DNA of 58,060 nt, from positions 1-58,060 of the forward strand of contig JAAZEM010000062.1 in the NCBI GenBank assembly GCA_012512265.1, written 5' to 3'. Below, in pieces: positions 51,622 through 58,060 of the stretch (its first letter is position 1; every line of letters starts with the position of its first letter). The notes beneath the pieces were generated by a model. It ran no database searches. It was not told the DNA's origin and saw only the letters and a program-made list of their open reading frames with translations. Origin of the DNA: Armatimonadota bacterium (GTDB lineage Bacteria; Armatimonadota; JAAZEB01). Made by a program: the position numbers and the translations under genes.

Positions 51622-51892
51622 AGTTGGTGCCGTAATCCTTCCTTATCCGAACCGTCCCGCTCCGACAGGCATCTCCACCTGAGGCTGATCCATCTGCCCG
51701 GGCGAGGTGCGAGCATGCACAGAATCTCATTCTATACCTTCGGGCAGGCATCGGTCAAGAGCTACATGCGGCCAGGCGGTTGAGGGGGGCGAGTTGCGGT
51801 GGAGCGTGGAGCTCTTGCCCGCAGGAGGCATCCCTACGGTGAGGAGAGGGGGTACAAACGCGAAGGCGGTCTTCGGGGCCGGACGATAGGGT

Positions 51893-51942
51893 GAAGCACC
51901 CGCGGGAGAGCTTTTTCGCGCGCCTAACCCGGCGGGTGCTTC
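51893..51942. repeat. Inverted repeat between MATE and sodA genes
   Basis: GAAGCACCCGC (51893-51903) and GCGGGTGCTTC (51932-51942) are perfect 11-bp arms around 28 bp containing CTTTTT. It lies 45 bp past the sodA stop on the minus strand, so it may end sodA transcripts. The stretch 51622-51892 holds no gene I can support. Confidence 0.55.
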
Positions 51943-51987
51943 GCCCCAATATTATGGCGGCTCACGAATGAACGCCGCGCCGTCGGA

Positions 51988-52596
51988 TTAGCCCTTCAGG
52001 CGGAGTGCCGCCGCGTAGCGCTGGGCGACCGCGTCCCAGTTGATGACGTTGAAAACGGCTTTGACAAAGTCGGCGCGTCGGTTCTGATACTTCAGGTAGT
52101 AGGCATGCTCCCAGGCATCGATCACGAGCAGCGGCACGACGCCCCACTGCGTCAGATCCTGGTGCTTCTCCGCCGTCAGGATGACCAGCGAGTCGAACAT
52201 CGGGTTGTAGGCGAGCACGCCCCATCCAGAGGCTTCCACCTGCGTGGTCGCGGCGATCATCTGCGCCTTGAACGAATCGAAAGAGCCGAAGTTGGCCTTG
52301 ATCGCATCCGCCAGCGCGCCCTGCGGCTCGCCGCCTCCGTTGGGCCCCAAGTTCTCCCAGAAGAGCGTGTGCAGGATATGCCCCGAGCCATGGAAGGCCG
52401 CCTCGCGCGACCAGTGCTTCACCAGCGAGAAGTCGCCCGCCTCCCGCGCCTTGGCCAGCTCTTCCTCCGCCTTGTTCAGGCCATCCACATACGCCTTGTG
52501 GTGCATGTCGTGATGGAAATGCAGCGTCTGCTCGTCAATGTGCGGTTCCAGCGCGTTGTAAGGGTACGGCAATGGTGGCAGTGTGTGCTTCGGCAT
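51988..52596 (-). CDS. sodA: Superoxide dismutase, Fe/Mn family
   Basis: Converts superoxide to oxygen and hydrogen peroxide in the cytoplasm, useful for a cell with oxygen-sensitive hydrogenases. The 202-residue protein has the four metal ligands in HFHHDMHHKAYVDGLN (first His), a second His in AFHGSGHILHTLFWENL, and DAWEHAYYLKYQNRR (Asp and His), together with WGVLAYNP. No signal peptide. The ATG at 52596 has GGAGGAG upstream. Fe versus Mn preference cannot be assigned by eye. Single-gene unit. Confidence 0.96.
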   Translation of the reverse strand: MPKHTLPPLPYPYNALEPHIDEQTLHFHHDMHHKAYVDGLNKAEEELAKAREAGDFSLVKHWSREAAFHGSGHILHTLFWENLGPNGGGEPQGALADAIKANFGSFDSFKAQMIAATTQVEASGWGVLAYNPMFDSLVILTAEKHQDLTQWGVVPLLVIDAWEHAYYLKYQNRRADFVKAVFNVINWDAVAQRYAAALRLKG

Positions 52597-52866
52597 CTCT
52601 CAGCTCCTCCATCAACTCCGGTGGGGGCAGATCCTGGGTGCCCCGCCCGTTCCATGAAGTCTCGCCGCAGGCATCCAGCGCACCGAACCAGGGCGGCTCC
52701 TGGCCTGGGGTATCGGACCTTGGCCCTCGCCAGGCCGCCATGCCCCCCCGGCGCGCATTGACCCGCCAGTTCTAGAAACACACGGGTGAGCCCCAGAGTT
52801 CCACCCGCCTGGCAGGCGCTTAATTCTCTTCTACCCCCTTCAGGCTCCTCCTAAACAGGCGGGCGA

Positions 52867-52947
52867 CCCTTCATCCGGGGTATCGAACGAAGGGCGCGGG
52901 CGAAAGGGCGCAGGCAGCCATCCGGACCTTCCCTGTCTCGGAATCCC
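52867..52947. repeat. Dispersed repeat, copy 2 (partner at 6108-6187)
   Basis: Same order of blocks as copy 1: CCCTTCATCCG, GGTATCG, GGCGCGGGCG, TCCGGACCTT, CGGAATCCCA, over about 81 bp and in the same orientation. It sits in the 389-bp gap between sodA and the DUF763 gene, followed by a small hairpin CCCGC-AG-GCGGG near 52960. The rest of this gap (52597-52866) shows nothing I can support. Confidence 0.65.
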
Positions 52948-52985
52948 AGGGGGAGGAGAAAGCCCGCAGGCGGGAGGGGGCGCCG

Positions 52986-54077
52986 CTACTCGCGCCCTCC
53001 CTCGCTCCAGGCTGCCAGCCGACGCATCGCGTCCACCTTGTCCTTATCGCCCAGGCGCGCGGATTCCACCGTCTGCCGCAACACCTGGATCGAGTGGTCG
53101 TAGGTACGACGGTCGACTGGGAAGGGGGTGCCATCCTTGCCACCGTGAGCGAAGGCGTAGCGGGCCGGGTCGCGCAGACTCGACGGCACGCCGTGGAGCA
53201 GCTCCGCGATCAGCGCGAGCGCGCGCACCGCCTTGGGGCCGACGCCCTGGATCTCCAGGATCTCCTGGAAGCTTCCTGGCGCGCGCTCATAGGTCTTGGC
53301 AAAGATGCGCTCCAGCGAATCGGGGTGCAGGTCGGAGACGAGAAGTTGGTGGTGCCGGGGCAGCGTAAGCTCCTGCATCCGGCGGATCTCCCGGGAGAGC
53401 TTCTCGGGATGCTCGCCGGCCAGTACGGCGGCGGTTTGCCGGGCGGCTTCCGCCTCCGCAGCGACCAGGTTGAGCACCAGCGACTCGCGCCGGGATGCGC
53501 ACACCGCCGCGTGTGGCTCGCAGACGAAGGGGTGATCTGGCCTCCCCAGCCAGTGATACCGCCGGGCCCACTTCAGGTCGGTATTCATTCCCTGCTGGAC
53601 AACGGCCCAATCTCCCTCGCGCGTGAAGAAGAAGCAGTGGTGGTAGATCTGGTAGCCATCCTGCACCGCGGTGCTATCTACCTTGGCGGACATGCGGCTG
53701 GCGTAGACCAGCTCTTCCCCCGGCACGGCGAGAGTGTGCCGCTCCGCGTGCGCGGCGATCTCCAGGGGAGTGCGCCGCGACACGGCGCCTTTTCCGCCCG
53801 CTACGAAGAGCCCCAGATCCGCCTCGCGGCCCTTTACTGCCTCTTTGAGCGCACCGCAGGCGGTGGTGGTCACCCCTGAAGAGTGCCAGTCGAAACCGAG
53901 GACGCATCCGAACGCCTGAAACCAGTAGGGATCCGAGAGGCGGCGCAGCACTTCTGCAGGCCCCCACTCGGTGACAATGTACTCGACCATGGCGCGCGAC
54001 AGGCGCACCATGCGCGCGAAAAGCCACGGGGGCGCGTGCCCGCCATGCAGGGGGAGCCCCGCCGTTCCTGTTCGCAT
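52986..54077 (-). CDS. DUF763 domain-containing protein
   Basis: A 363-residue protein that fits the DUF763 family by its N-terminus (RTGTAGLPLHGGHAPPWL), DWHSSGVTTTACGALKEA and the long central domain. A helix-hairpin-helix-like motif (EILEIQGVGPKAVRALALIAEL) near residues 265-290 suggests DNA contact. The family is uncharacterised and most common in thermophiles and archaea (recollection). It ends 41 bp from the DUF512 gene and has the same orientation, so they may be co-transcribed. The function is unknown; proximity to DNA repair genes is loose. Confidence 0.88.
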   Translation of the reverse strand: MRTGTAGLPLHGGHAPPWLFARMVRLSRAMVEYIVTEWGPAEVLRRLSDPYWFQAFGCVLGFDWHSSGVTTTACGALKEAVKGREADLGLFVAGGKGAVSRRTPLEIAAHAERHTLAVPGEELVYASRMSAKVDSTAVQDGYQIYHHCFFFTREGDWAVVQQGMNTDLKWARRYHWLGRPDHPFVCEPHAAVCASRRESLVLNLVAAEAEAARQTAAVLAGEHPEKLSREIRRMQELTLPRHHQLLVSDLHPDSLERIFAKTYERAPGSFQEILEIQGVGPKAVRALALIAELLHGVPSSLRDPARYAFAHGGKDGTPFPVDRRTYDHSIQVLRQTVESARLGDKDKVDAMRRLAAWSEGGRE

Positions 54078-54117
54078 TGTCTTCAGCCTTCCAGGAAGTA
54101 AACCTGCCGCCGATGGA

Positions 54118-55428
54118 TCACGCCGCGAGCGCGCGGGCGAGCGCCAGGGGCGAGGGCGCGACGGCCTCCACGGGCACGCCCAGCGCCTCCGCCATCTGGG
54201 AGAGCGTCATGTCGTCCAGGAAGCGCCCGGCGTTCAGGAGCACATCCGGCACATAGACGCGATTGGCCGGGCCAGCGGCGCGGATCGCCGCGAGGATATC
54301 GCCTCCGGTGAGGAGACCGGTCACGGTGATTCGCTCACCGAAGAAGCGGTTGGCGACGGCGAGCGCCTCCACGCGGTGCCCGGTGATCCGCGATAGCTCC
54401 CCGGCGAGCGCATCCACCATCGGATGGGCCAGCATCCCGGTCACCAGGAACACGCGCTCGGGCTGGGGTACGGGTTTCGCCGGTCGGCCTCGCAGCTGCT
54501 CCAGCTCGTCCAGGAAGAGCCGCGAGAGACCGATTCCATCTTCTGTCTGCGGAAACTCCTCATACGCATCCCGTGGCGGAAGCGGTTCTCCGGCCAGGAG
54601 GTAGAACTCGTCGGCGGCGAAGACCAGGCGCGTACCGTGCTCCGCGAGAAACCGCTCGCGCCACCGCTCCAGGCGTGCCAGCGTCTCGCGCGCTCCCTCC
54701 GGGGTGACCGGCTCAAGAGCCGTCAGTCGCTCACGATAGCGCGTGAGTCCGACCGGCACGACCGCGATGGAGAGGACCTCCGGGTGCAGCGCGGCCAGGT
54801 CTGCGAGGGTTTGATCGAGGACCTCGCCATCGTTGAAGCTGGGGCAGAGGACGATCTGGCAGTGCATTTCGATCCCGGCATCGGCCAGGCGGCGCATGAG
54901 CGGGAGCACCTCGGCGTTGCCGGCGCAGCGGAGGAGGCGCGCGCGCGCTCCCGGATCCGTGGCGTGCACGGAGATGAAGAGCGGGCTCAGGTGCAGCCGC
55001 AAGATACGCCGGAGATCCTCCTCGGTGACGTTGGTGAGCGTGACGTAGTTGCCCTGGGTCACCGAGAGCCGATAGTCGTCATCCGGAATGTAGAGCGACT
55101 TGCGCATCCCCCTGGGCATCTGGTGAAGGAAGCAGAAGACGCAGGAGTTGCGGCACCGGCGGATTCCGTCGAAGACGCCCTGGGCGAAGGTGATCCCCAG
55201 GCCCTGATCCACCTCCTTATGGATCTGCACGCTCCGCGGCTGCCCGTCGCGCACCAGATCCAGGCGAGCGACCGTGTCGCTAATCAGGAAGCGGTAATCG
55301 ATCAGATCGGCAAACGCCTCGCCATTGATCGCCGTGATCCGATCGCCCGGGCGCACGCCGGCGCGTTCCGCCAGGCTTCCCGGGGCAACGCACTCGACCA
55401 CCGCCCCATGCTCATTCCACTCCGTCAT
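54118..55428 (-). CDS. DUF512 family radical-SAM-like Fe-S protein with PDZ domain
   Basis: A 436-residue protein with an N-terminal PDZ-like domain (CVAPGSLAERAGVRPGDRITAING), a radical-SAM-type cysteine cluster CRNSCVFCFLHQMPRGMR near residues 85-100, a radical-SAM-like barrel, and the C-terminal DUF512 region (FLVTGMLAHPMVDALAGELS). Proteins of this kind are conserved in Firmicutes, Chloroflexi and Armatimonadota-type bacteria but their reaction is unknown. The ATG at 55428 lies 9 nt after a TACAAT box, so the transcript could be leaderless. Longer in-frame upstream sequence (to 55527) looks non-coding. Confidence 0.88.
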   Translation of the reverse strand: MTEWNEHGAVVECVAPGSLAERAGVRPGDRITAINGEAFADLIDYRFLISDTVARLDLVRDGQPRSVQIHKEVDQGLGITFAQGVFDGIRRCRNSCVFCFLHQMPRGMRKSLYIPDDDYRLSVTQGNYVTLTNVTEEDLRRILRLHLSPLFISVHATDPGARARLLRCAGNAEVLPLMRRLADAGIEMHCQIVLCPSFNDGEVLDQTLADLAALHPEVLSIAVVPVGLTRYRERLTALEPVTPEGARETLARLERWRERFLAEHGTRLVFAADEFYLLAGEPLPPRDAYEEFPQTEDGIGLSRLFLDELEQLRGRPAKPVPQPERVFLVTGMLAHPMVDALAGELSRITGHRVEALAVANRFFGERITVTGLLTGGDILAAIRAAGPANRVYVPDVLLNAGRFLDDMTLSQMAEALGVPVEAVAPSPLALARALAA

Positions 55429-55432
55429 ACTG

Positions 55433-55461
55433 CCATTGTAACACGGCACGCGGCGCGGCGC
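55433..55461 (-). promoter_or_regulatory. Possible promoter of the DUF512 gene
   Basis: Minus strand: TTGCGC, 17-bp spacer, TACAAT, with the -10 box ending about 6 nt before the ATG at 55428. If used, the mRNA would have almost no 5' leader, consistent with the absence of a ribosome binding site. Confidence 0.4.
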
Positions 55462-55632
55462 AACCGCGGGCGGGCCGGAGCCGGCCGCGGGCGTGCCTGG
55501 CAAAGGGGTCGGGCGAAGCCGAAACATTCGCGAATGCCAGGTGTCTAATCTCTTGGCAAGGGCGGAATACGGGGTGGGGCGCCACGCCCGAACCCAGAAG
55601 CCGTCCGCCTCAGCAGCCTGGAGTGACGCAGC

Positions 55633-56820
55633 ATGAAATGCAATGCATCGCTGGAGGAGCTATCTGCCTACGCCGACGGAGAACTCAGCCCCGCGGAAAT
55701 GTCCGCGATCGAGGCGCACCTTGGCGTGTGCGACCGGTGCCGCAAGGAGTTGGCGTCACTGTGTGGGGTGAGCCAGGCGTTCCGGCTGGCGGGTGATCTC
55801 GAGCCGGGCCTCTCCGTGCGCAGGAGCGTCGCCCGCCGTCTGGCGATGACCGAGGAAGCGCCGGAGTTCACCTGCGCGCGGATGCAGATGAGCATCTCTG
55901 CGATGCTGGATGGCGAGCTGTCCGAGGAGGATGCGCTCATCCTTCAAGCCCACCTCTCCACCTGCTCGGCGTGCGCTTCCGAGGTCGCCTCGCTGGAGTG
56001 GGTGTCCGATTCGGTGCGCGCGCTTCCCGAGGTCGAGCTGCCGTTTGGCCTGGAGCGGCGGATTCGCACCGCGATTGCCCGGGAGGAGCAAGGCGTTTTC
56101 TCCCTGGGCTGGATGCGACGCCTCTTCCAGCCGCGGATGGCCCCGGGCATGGCGACGGCATTGGCGGGAGCCACGCTCGTGGTGGGCTTCTGGCTCGGTC
56201 GTCTCTATCCCCAGGCTCCCGGTACTGCGCCGGTGGCGGTGGCGCCGCCCGCGAAACCACAGGTCGCCACCCGCATGGTGGCTCCCAACACCACGATTCG
56301 CGTCACCGAGCAGCCTGCGCCTTTGCGCGCGAAGCCGCAGCGGCGTCCGGCGGCGCCCGTTCAGCGCGCGCCCGAGCCGCGGCGCGTCGCCGTCCGGACA
56401 GTGCCCGCGCCGAAGCCCGCGCTCGCGCGCCACGAGGAGGCGCGGCCTGCCCCTGCGCATCAAAGTGCGCACAGGCCGGAGAGCGCGCCTTCTCCCACTG
56501 CCGTAGCGACCACTTCACCACTTCCTATCGTCCGCCCGCTTCCCGAAGCGCCGCCGCCGGTCGTCGAGTTGCCCACGCCACCGGCACCCGCGCCCGAGGC
56601 CGTTCCCGCACCGCCCCGCGTTGCGGCGCGCGAGACACCCCCGCCCACCGAGGCCGAGCCGCTCCCAACCATCCACATGCCGGAGCCGCTTCGCGCGCGC
56701 AGCGTGCGCCATCCAGAATGGTGGCAGAGGGCACAGGACGTGGAGCAGGCGACAGCCGCTCTCAATGGCGACCCGCCGCGCAAAGCGGTGGTGGCGCGCA
56801 TCATCAAAGCCTCCTTCTAG
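55633..56820 (+). CDS. Anti-sigma-factor-like membrane protein with two zinc-finger domains
   Basis: A 395-residue single-pass membrane protein. It has two tandem zf-HC2 domains: HLGVCDRCRKEL near residue 30 and HLSTCSACASEV near residue 113, each preceded by an ELSAYADGELS / SISAMLDGELS helix as in anti-sigma factors. A single hydrophobic helix (MATALAGATLVVGFWLGRLY, about 173-192) is followed by a long Pro/Ala-rich tail (about 200-360) likely outside the cytoplasm. No sigma-factor gene is adjacent, so the partner is elsewhere or the role differs. The duplicated zinc finger is unusual. No clear promoter seen. Confidence 0.85.
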   Translation: MKCNASLEELSAYADGELSPAEMSAIEAHLGVCDRCRKELASLCGVSQAFRLAGDLEPGLSVRRSVARRLAMTEEAPEFTCARMQMSISAMLDGELSEEDALILQAHLSTCSACASEVASLEWVSDSVRALPEVELPFGLERRIRTAIAREEQGVFSLGWMRRLFQPRMAPGMATALAGATLVVGFWLGRLYPQAPGTAPVAVAPPAKPQVATRMVAPNTTIRVTEQPAPLRAKPQRRPAAPVQRAPEPRRVAVRTVPAPKPALARHEEARPAPAHQSAHRPESAPSPTAVATTSPLPIVRPLPEAPPPVVELPTPPAPAPEAVPAPPRVAARETPPPTEAEPLPTIHMPEPLRARSVRHPEWWQRAQDVEQATAALNGDPPRKAVVARIIKASF

Positions 56821-56919
56821 CATCTCTATAGCAGGAAAACCGGCGCACGAGGGGAATAGGGGAGCGCACGGGTGAAGCTTCACCGCGTGCTTACCGTGAG
56901 AAAGCGAGGTGCTCCCGTC

Positions 56920-58060
56920 ATGAGATACCGCGTTCCTCTCCTGCTGGCAGCTCTCTTCTGCCTGGCAGCGCCCGTGCTGGGCGCTATCGACCGCCGGCCC
57001 GTTTACGACCGCACTTTCTTCGAGCCCACGGAGCAGGTGGTGACGCCGCACATCGCGTGGGCGAAGCCAAACGCGGCCGGACCAGTGCGCGCCCTCTTCA
57101 TCACCCATCGCAACGCCATGCGCGAGGTCGTCGAGATTGCCCAGCGCCTCGAGATGAAGTACACCGTCTTCGCCGCCGAGGGGCCGGCGAAGTTCGGGGA
57201 GACGGGCCTCGGCGTCGATGCCGCGTGGCGGCTCATCAAGGGCAACTCCGCGGAGGAGCTACGGGCCGACCTTCTGAAGAAGCTGGAGAAGGAGTACGAC
57301 GTGATCGTCGTGGCCAGCTTCCAGTGGGATCTTCTCCCTATCGAGGCGCGCTATGAGATCCTGAAGAAGGTGAAGGCGGGCACCGGCCTGGCCGGCCTTA
57401 TCACCGGGCGCGACGAGTTTCTCGGGAAGCTGTTGCCGGAAACCTCGTTTGCCTGGAACTGGTCCGTCTGGAGCGGCGCCGCGGAAGGAATCTCGGACTA
57501 CTTTGGGAAGGGCGTCTTCACCGGCCGCATTGATTACGAGACGCGGCGGTCCGGGGATGGGAGCGTGCGGATCACCTGCACCGAGGCGGTGAAGGGCAGC
57601 CGCGAGAGCCCCCGAGCGGGCTACTCGCAGACCAACATCCCGGTGGAGAAAAATACGCGCTATCGCTTCTCGGTGTGGTACCGAACTCGCGGCGGACGCG
57701 GAACGAGCATCTCGTTCCACCCTCTGGGCGGCCTTACTTTGGAGCCCTCCGACGAGTGGAAGCAAGCCACGGCTGTGATCGATACGAAGGATCACGACCG
57801 GTTCAATGTCTACCTGCTGGCCTACCACGTTGGCGATGTCTGGTACGATGACGCGCGCCTCGTGAAGGAGGGCGGGGATGGCACCAACCTTCTGAAGGAC
57901 TCCGAGCTTGAAAAGCCGCGCAGCGCCGTGGATGAGCCTTTCCTTACGCGCGGAGTGCCCTACGCCGCCCTGCCGGCGTTTGCTCGCATCGCCAGCGCCC
58001 GTGAGTTTGGGGAGAGCGTGCTGCAGACGGGACAGTTCCGCCGCGGCCGGCTGTGCGTTC
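56920..58060 (+). CDS. Secreted protein with GATase1-like and carbohydrate-binding-like domains (cut by window end)
   Basis: The gene opens at ATG 56920 and stays open to the last base, so only its first 380 codons are visible. A signal peptide (MRYRVPLLLAALFCLAAPVLG) is followed by residues about 45-165 with an alternating fold like the glutamine-amidotransferase-like domains of exported glycan-related proteins (VRALFITHRNAMREVVEIAQ; DVIVVASFQWDLLP; GTGLAGLITG). Residues about 180-320 look like a CBM4/9-type galactose-binding module (GSVRITCTEAVKGS; NIPVEKNTRYRFSVWYRT; VWYDDARLV). The expected catalytic part would lie beyond the window. A GAGGTG site precedes the start. Related architecture is frequent in Armatimonadota (recollection). 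Confidence 0.75.
   Translation, partial: MRYRVPLLLAALFCLAAPVLGAIDRRPVYDRTFFEPTEQVVTPHIAWAKPNAAGPVRALFITHRNAMREVVEIAQRLEMKYTVFAAEGPAKFGETGLGVDAAWRLIKGNSAEELRADLLKKLEKEYDVIVVASFQWDLLPIEARYEILKKVKAGTGLAGLITGRDEFLGKLLPETSFAWNWSVWSGAAEGISDYFGKGVFTGRIDYETRRSGDGSVRITCTEAVKGSRESPRAGYSQTNIPVEKNTRYRFSVWYRTRGGRGTSISFHPLGGLTLEPSDEWKQATAVIDTKDHDRFNVYLLAYHVGDVWYDDARLVKEGGDGTNLLKDSELEKPRSAVDEPFLTRGVPYAALPAFARIASAREFGESVLQTGQFRRGRLCV

Noticed and set aside
1..58060. tRNA, rRNA genes and CRISPR arrays
   Set aside because: I looked for T-loop motifs, conserved rRNA stretches and regularly spaced direct repeats and found none that hold up.
1..58060. Insertion sequences or prophage genes
   Set aside because: No transposase, integrase or phage structural protein is visible; repeats are small and palindromic only.

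Overview
The window is a 58 kb stretch of GC-rich bacterial chromosome with about 34 protein genes, no RNA genes and no CRISPR array. It encodes a TonB-dependent receptor (so an outer membrane), a MotA/MotB flagellar motor, Fe/Mn superoxide dismutase, and several secreted propeller-like proteins. Other marker families are UvsE, DUF512 and DUF763 proteins, two Gfo/Idh/MocA oxidoreductases and an ADP-ribosylglycohydrolase-type protein. This mix fits a Gram-negative-type member of Armatimonadota or a neighbouring phylum better than a proteobacterium, but that placement is inference from gene content. The organism looks able to live with little oxygen and to make or use hydrogen.

Layout. 0.1-12.5 kb: site-2 protease with CBS domains, UV-damage endonuclease (UvsE), epimerase, sugar-type oxidoreductase, endonuclease V, a TPR protein, and two convergent secreted beta-propeller-like proteins, one ending in a catalytically dead PHP-like domain. 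12.6-15.2 kb: NfnA and NfnB, a bifurcating NADH/ferredoxin/NADPH transhydrogenase, behind a clear promoter. 15.4-16.9 kb: a nitronate-monooxygenase-like gene with a frameshift.

17-36 kb is the heart of the window: two paralogous, oppositely oriented operons for multi-subunit group-3 [NiFe] hydrogenases of HydABC-SL type, flanking a PHP-domain gene. Operon A (minus strand, 26.9 to 17.0 kb) starts with an unusual extra large-subunit-like protein, followed by NuoE-like, orphan HATPase, thioredoxin-like [2Fe-2S], a NuoF protein fused to a complete NfnB/GltD-like NADPH module, NuoG-like, small and large subunits. Operon B (plus strand, 28.3 to 36.0 kb) has the same order without the extra subunit; its NuoF ends in an ordinary 2x[4Fe-4S] domain and its small ferredoxin-like protein has no cysteines. 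Operon B has a near-perfect Rex (NADH/NAD+ sensor) operator at its promoter. A hydrogenase maturation protease follows. Together with NfnAB this region can link H2, ferredoxin, NADH and probably NADPH; the NuoF-GltD hydrogenase is the best candidate for an undescribed system.

36.7-46.9 kb: TauE/SafE permease, GlcD/GlcF-type 2-hydroxyacid oxidase, REC/HD-GYP regulator, a translationally coupled TonB receptor / ECF-like membrane protein / FmdE operon behind a near-consensus promoter, and MotAB. 47-58 kb: ADP-ribosylglycohydrolase-like protein, Gfo/Idh oxidoreductase without the usual EKP lysine, MATE transporter, superoxide dismutase, DUF763 protein, DUF512 radical-SAM-like protein, a double zinc-finger anti-sigma-like membrane protein, and a secreted protein cut by the window end. 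Palindromic and dispersed repeats occur in several intergenic regions, notably 5.8-6.2 kb and 52.9 kb.
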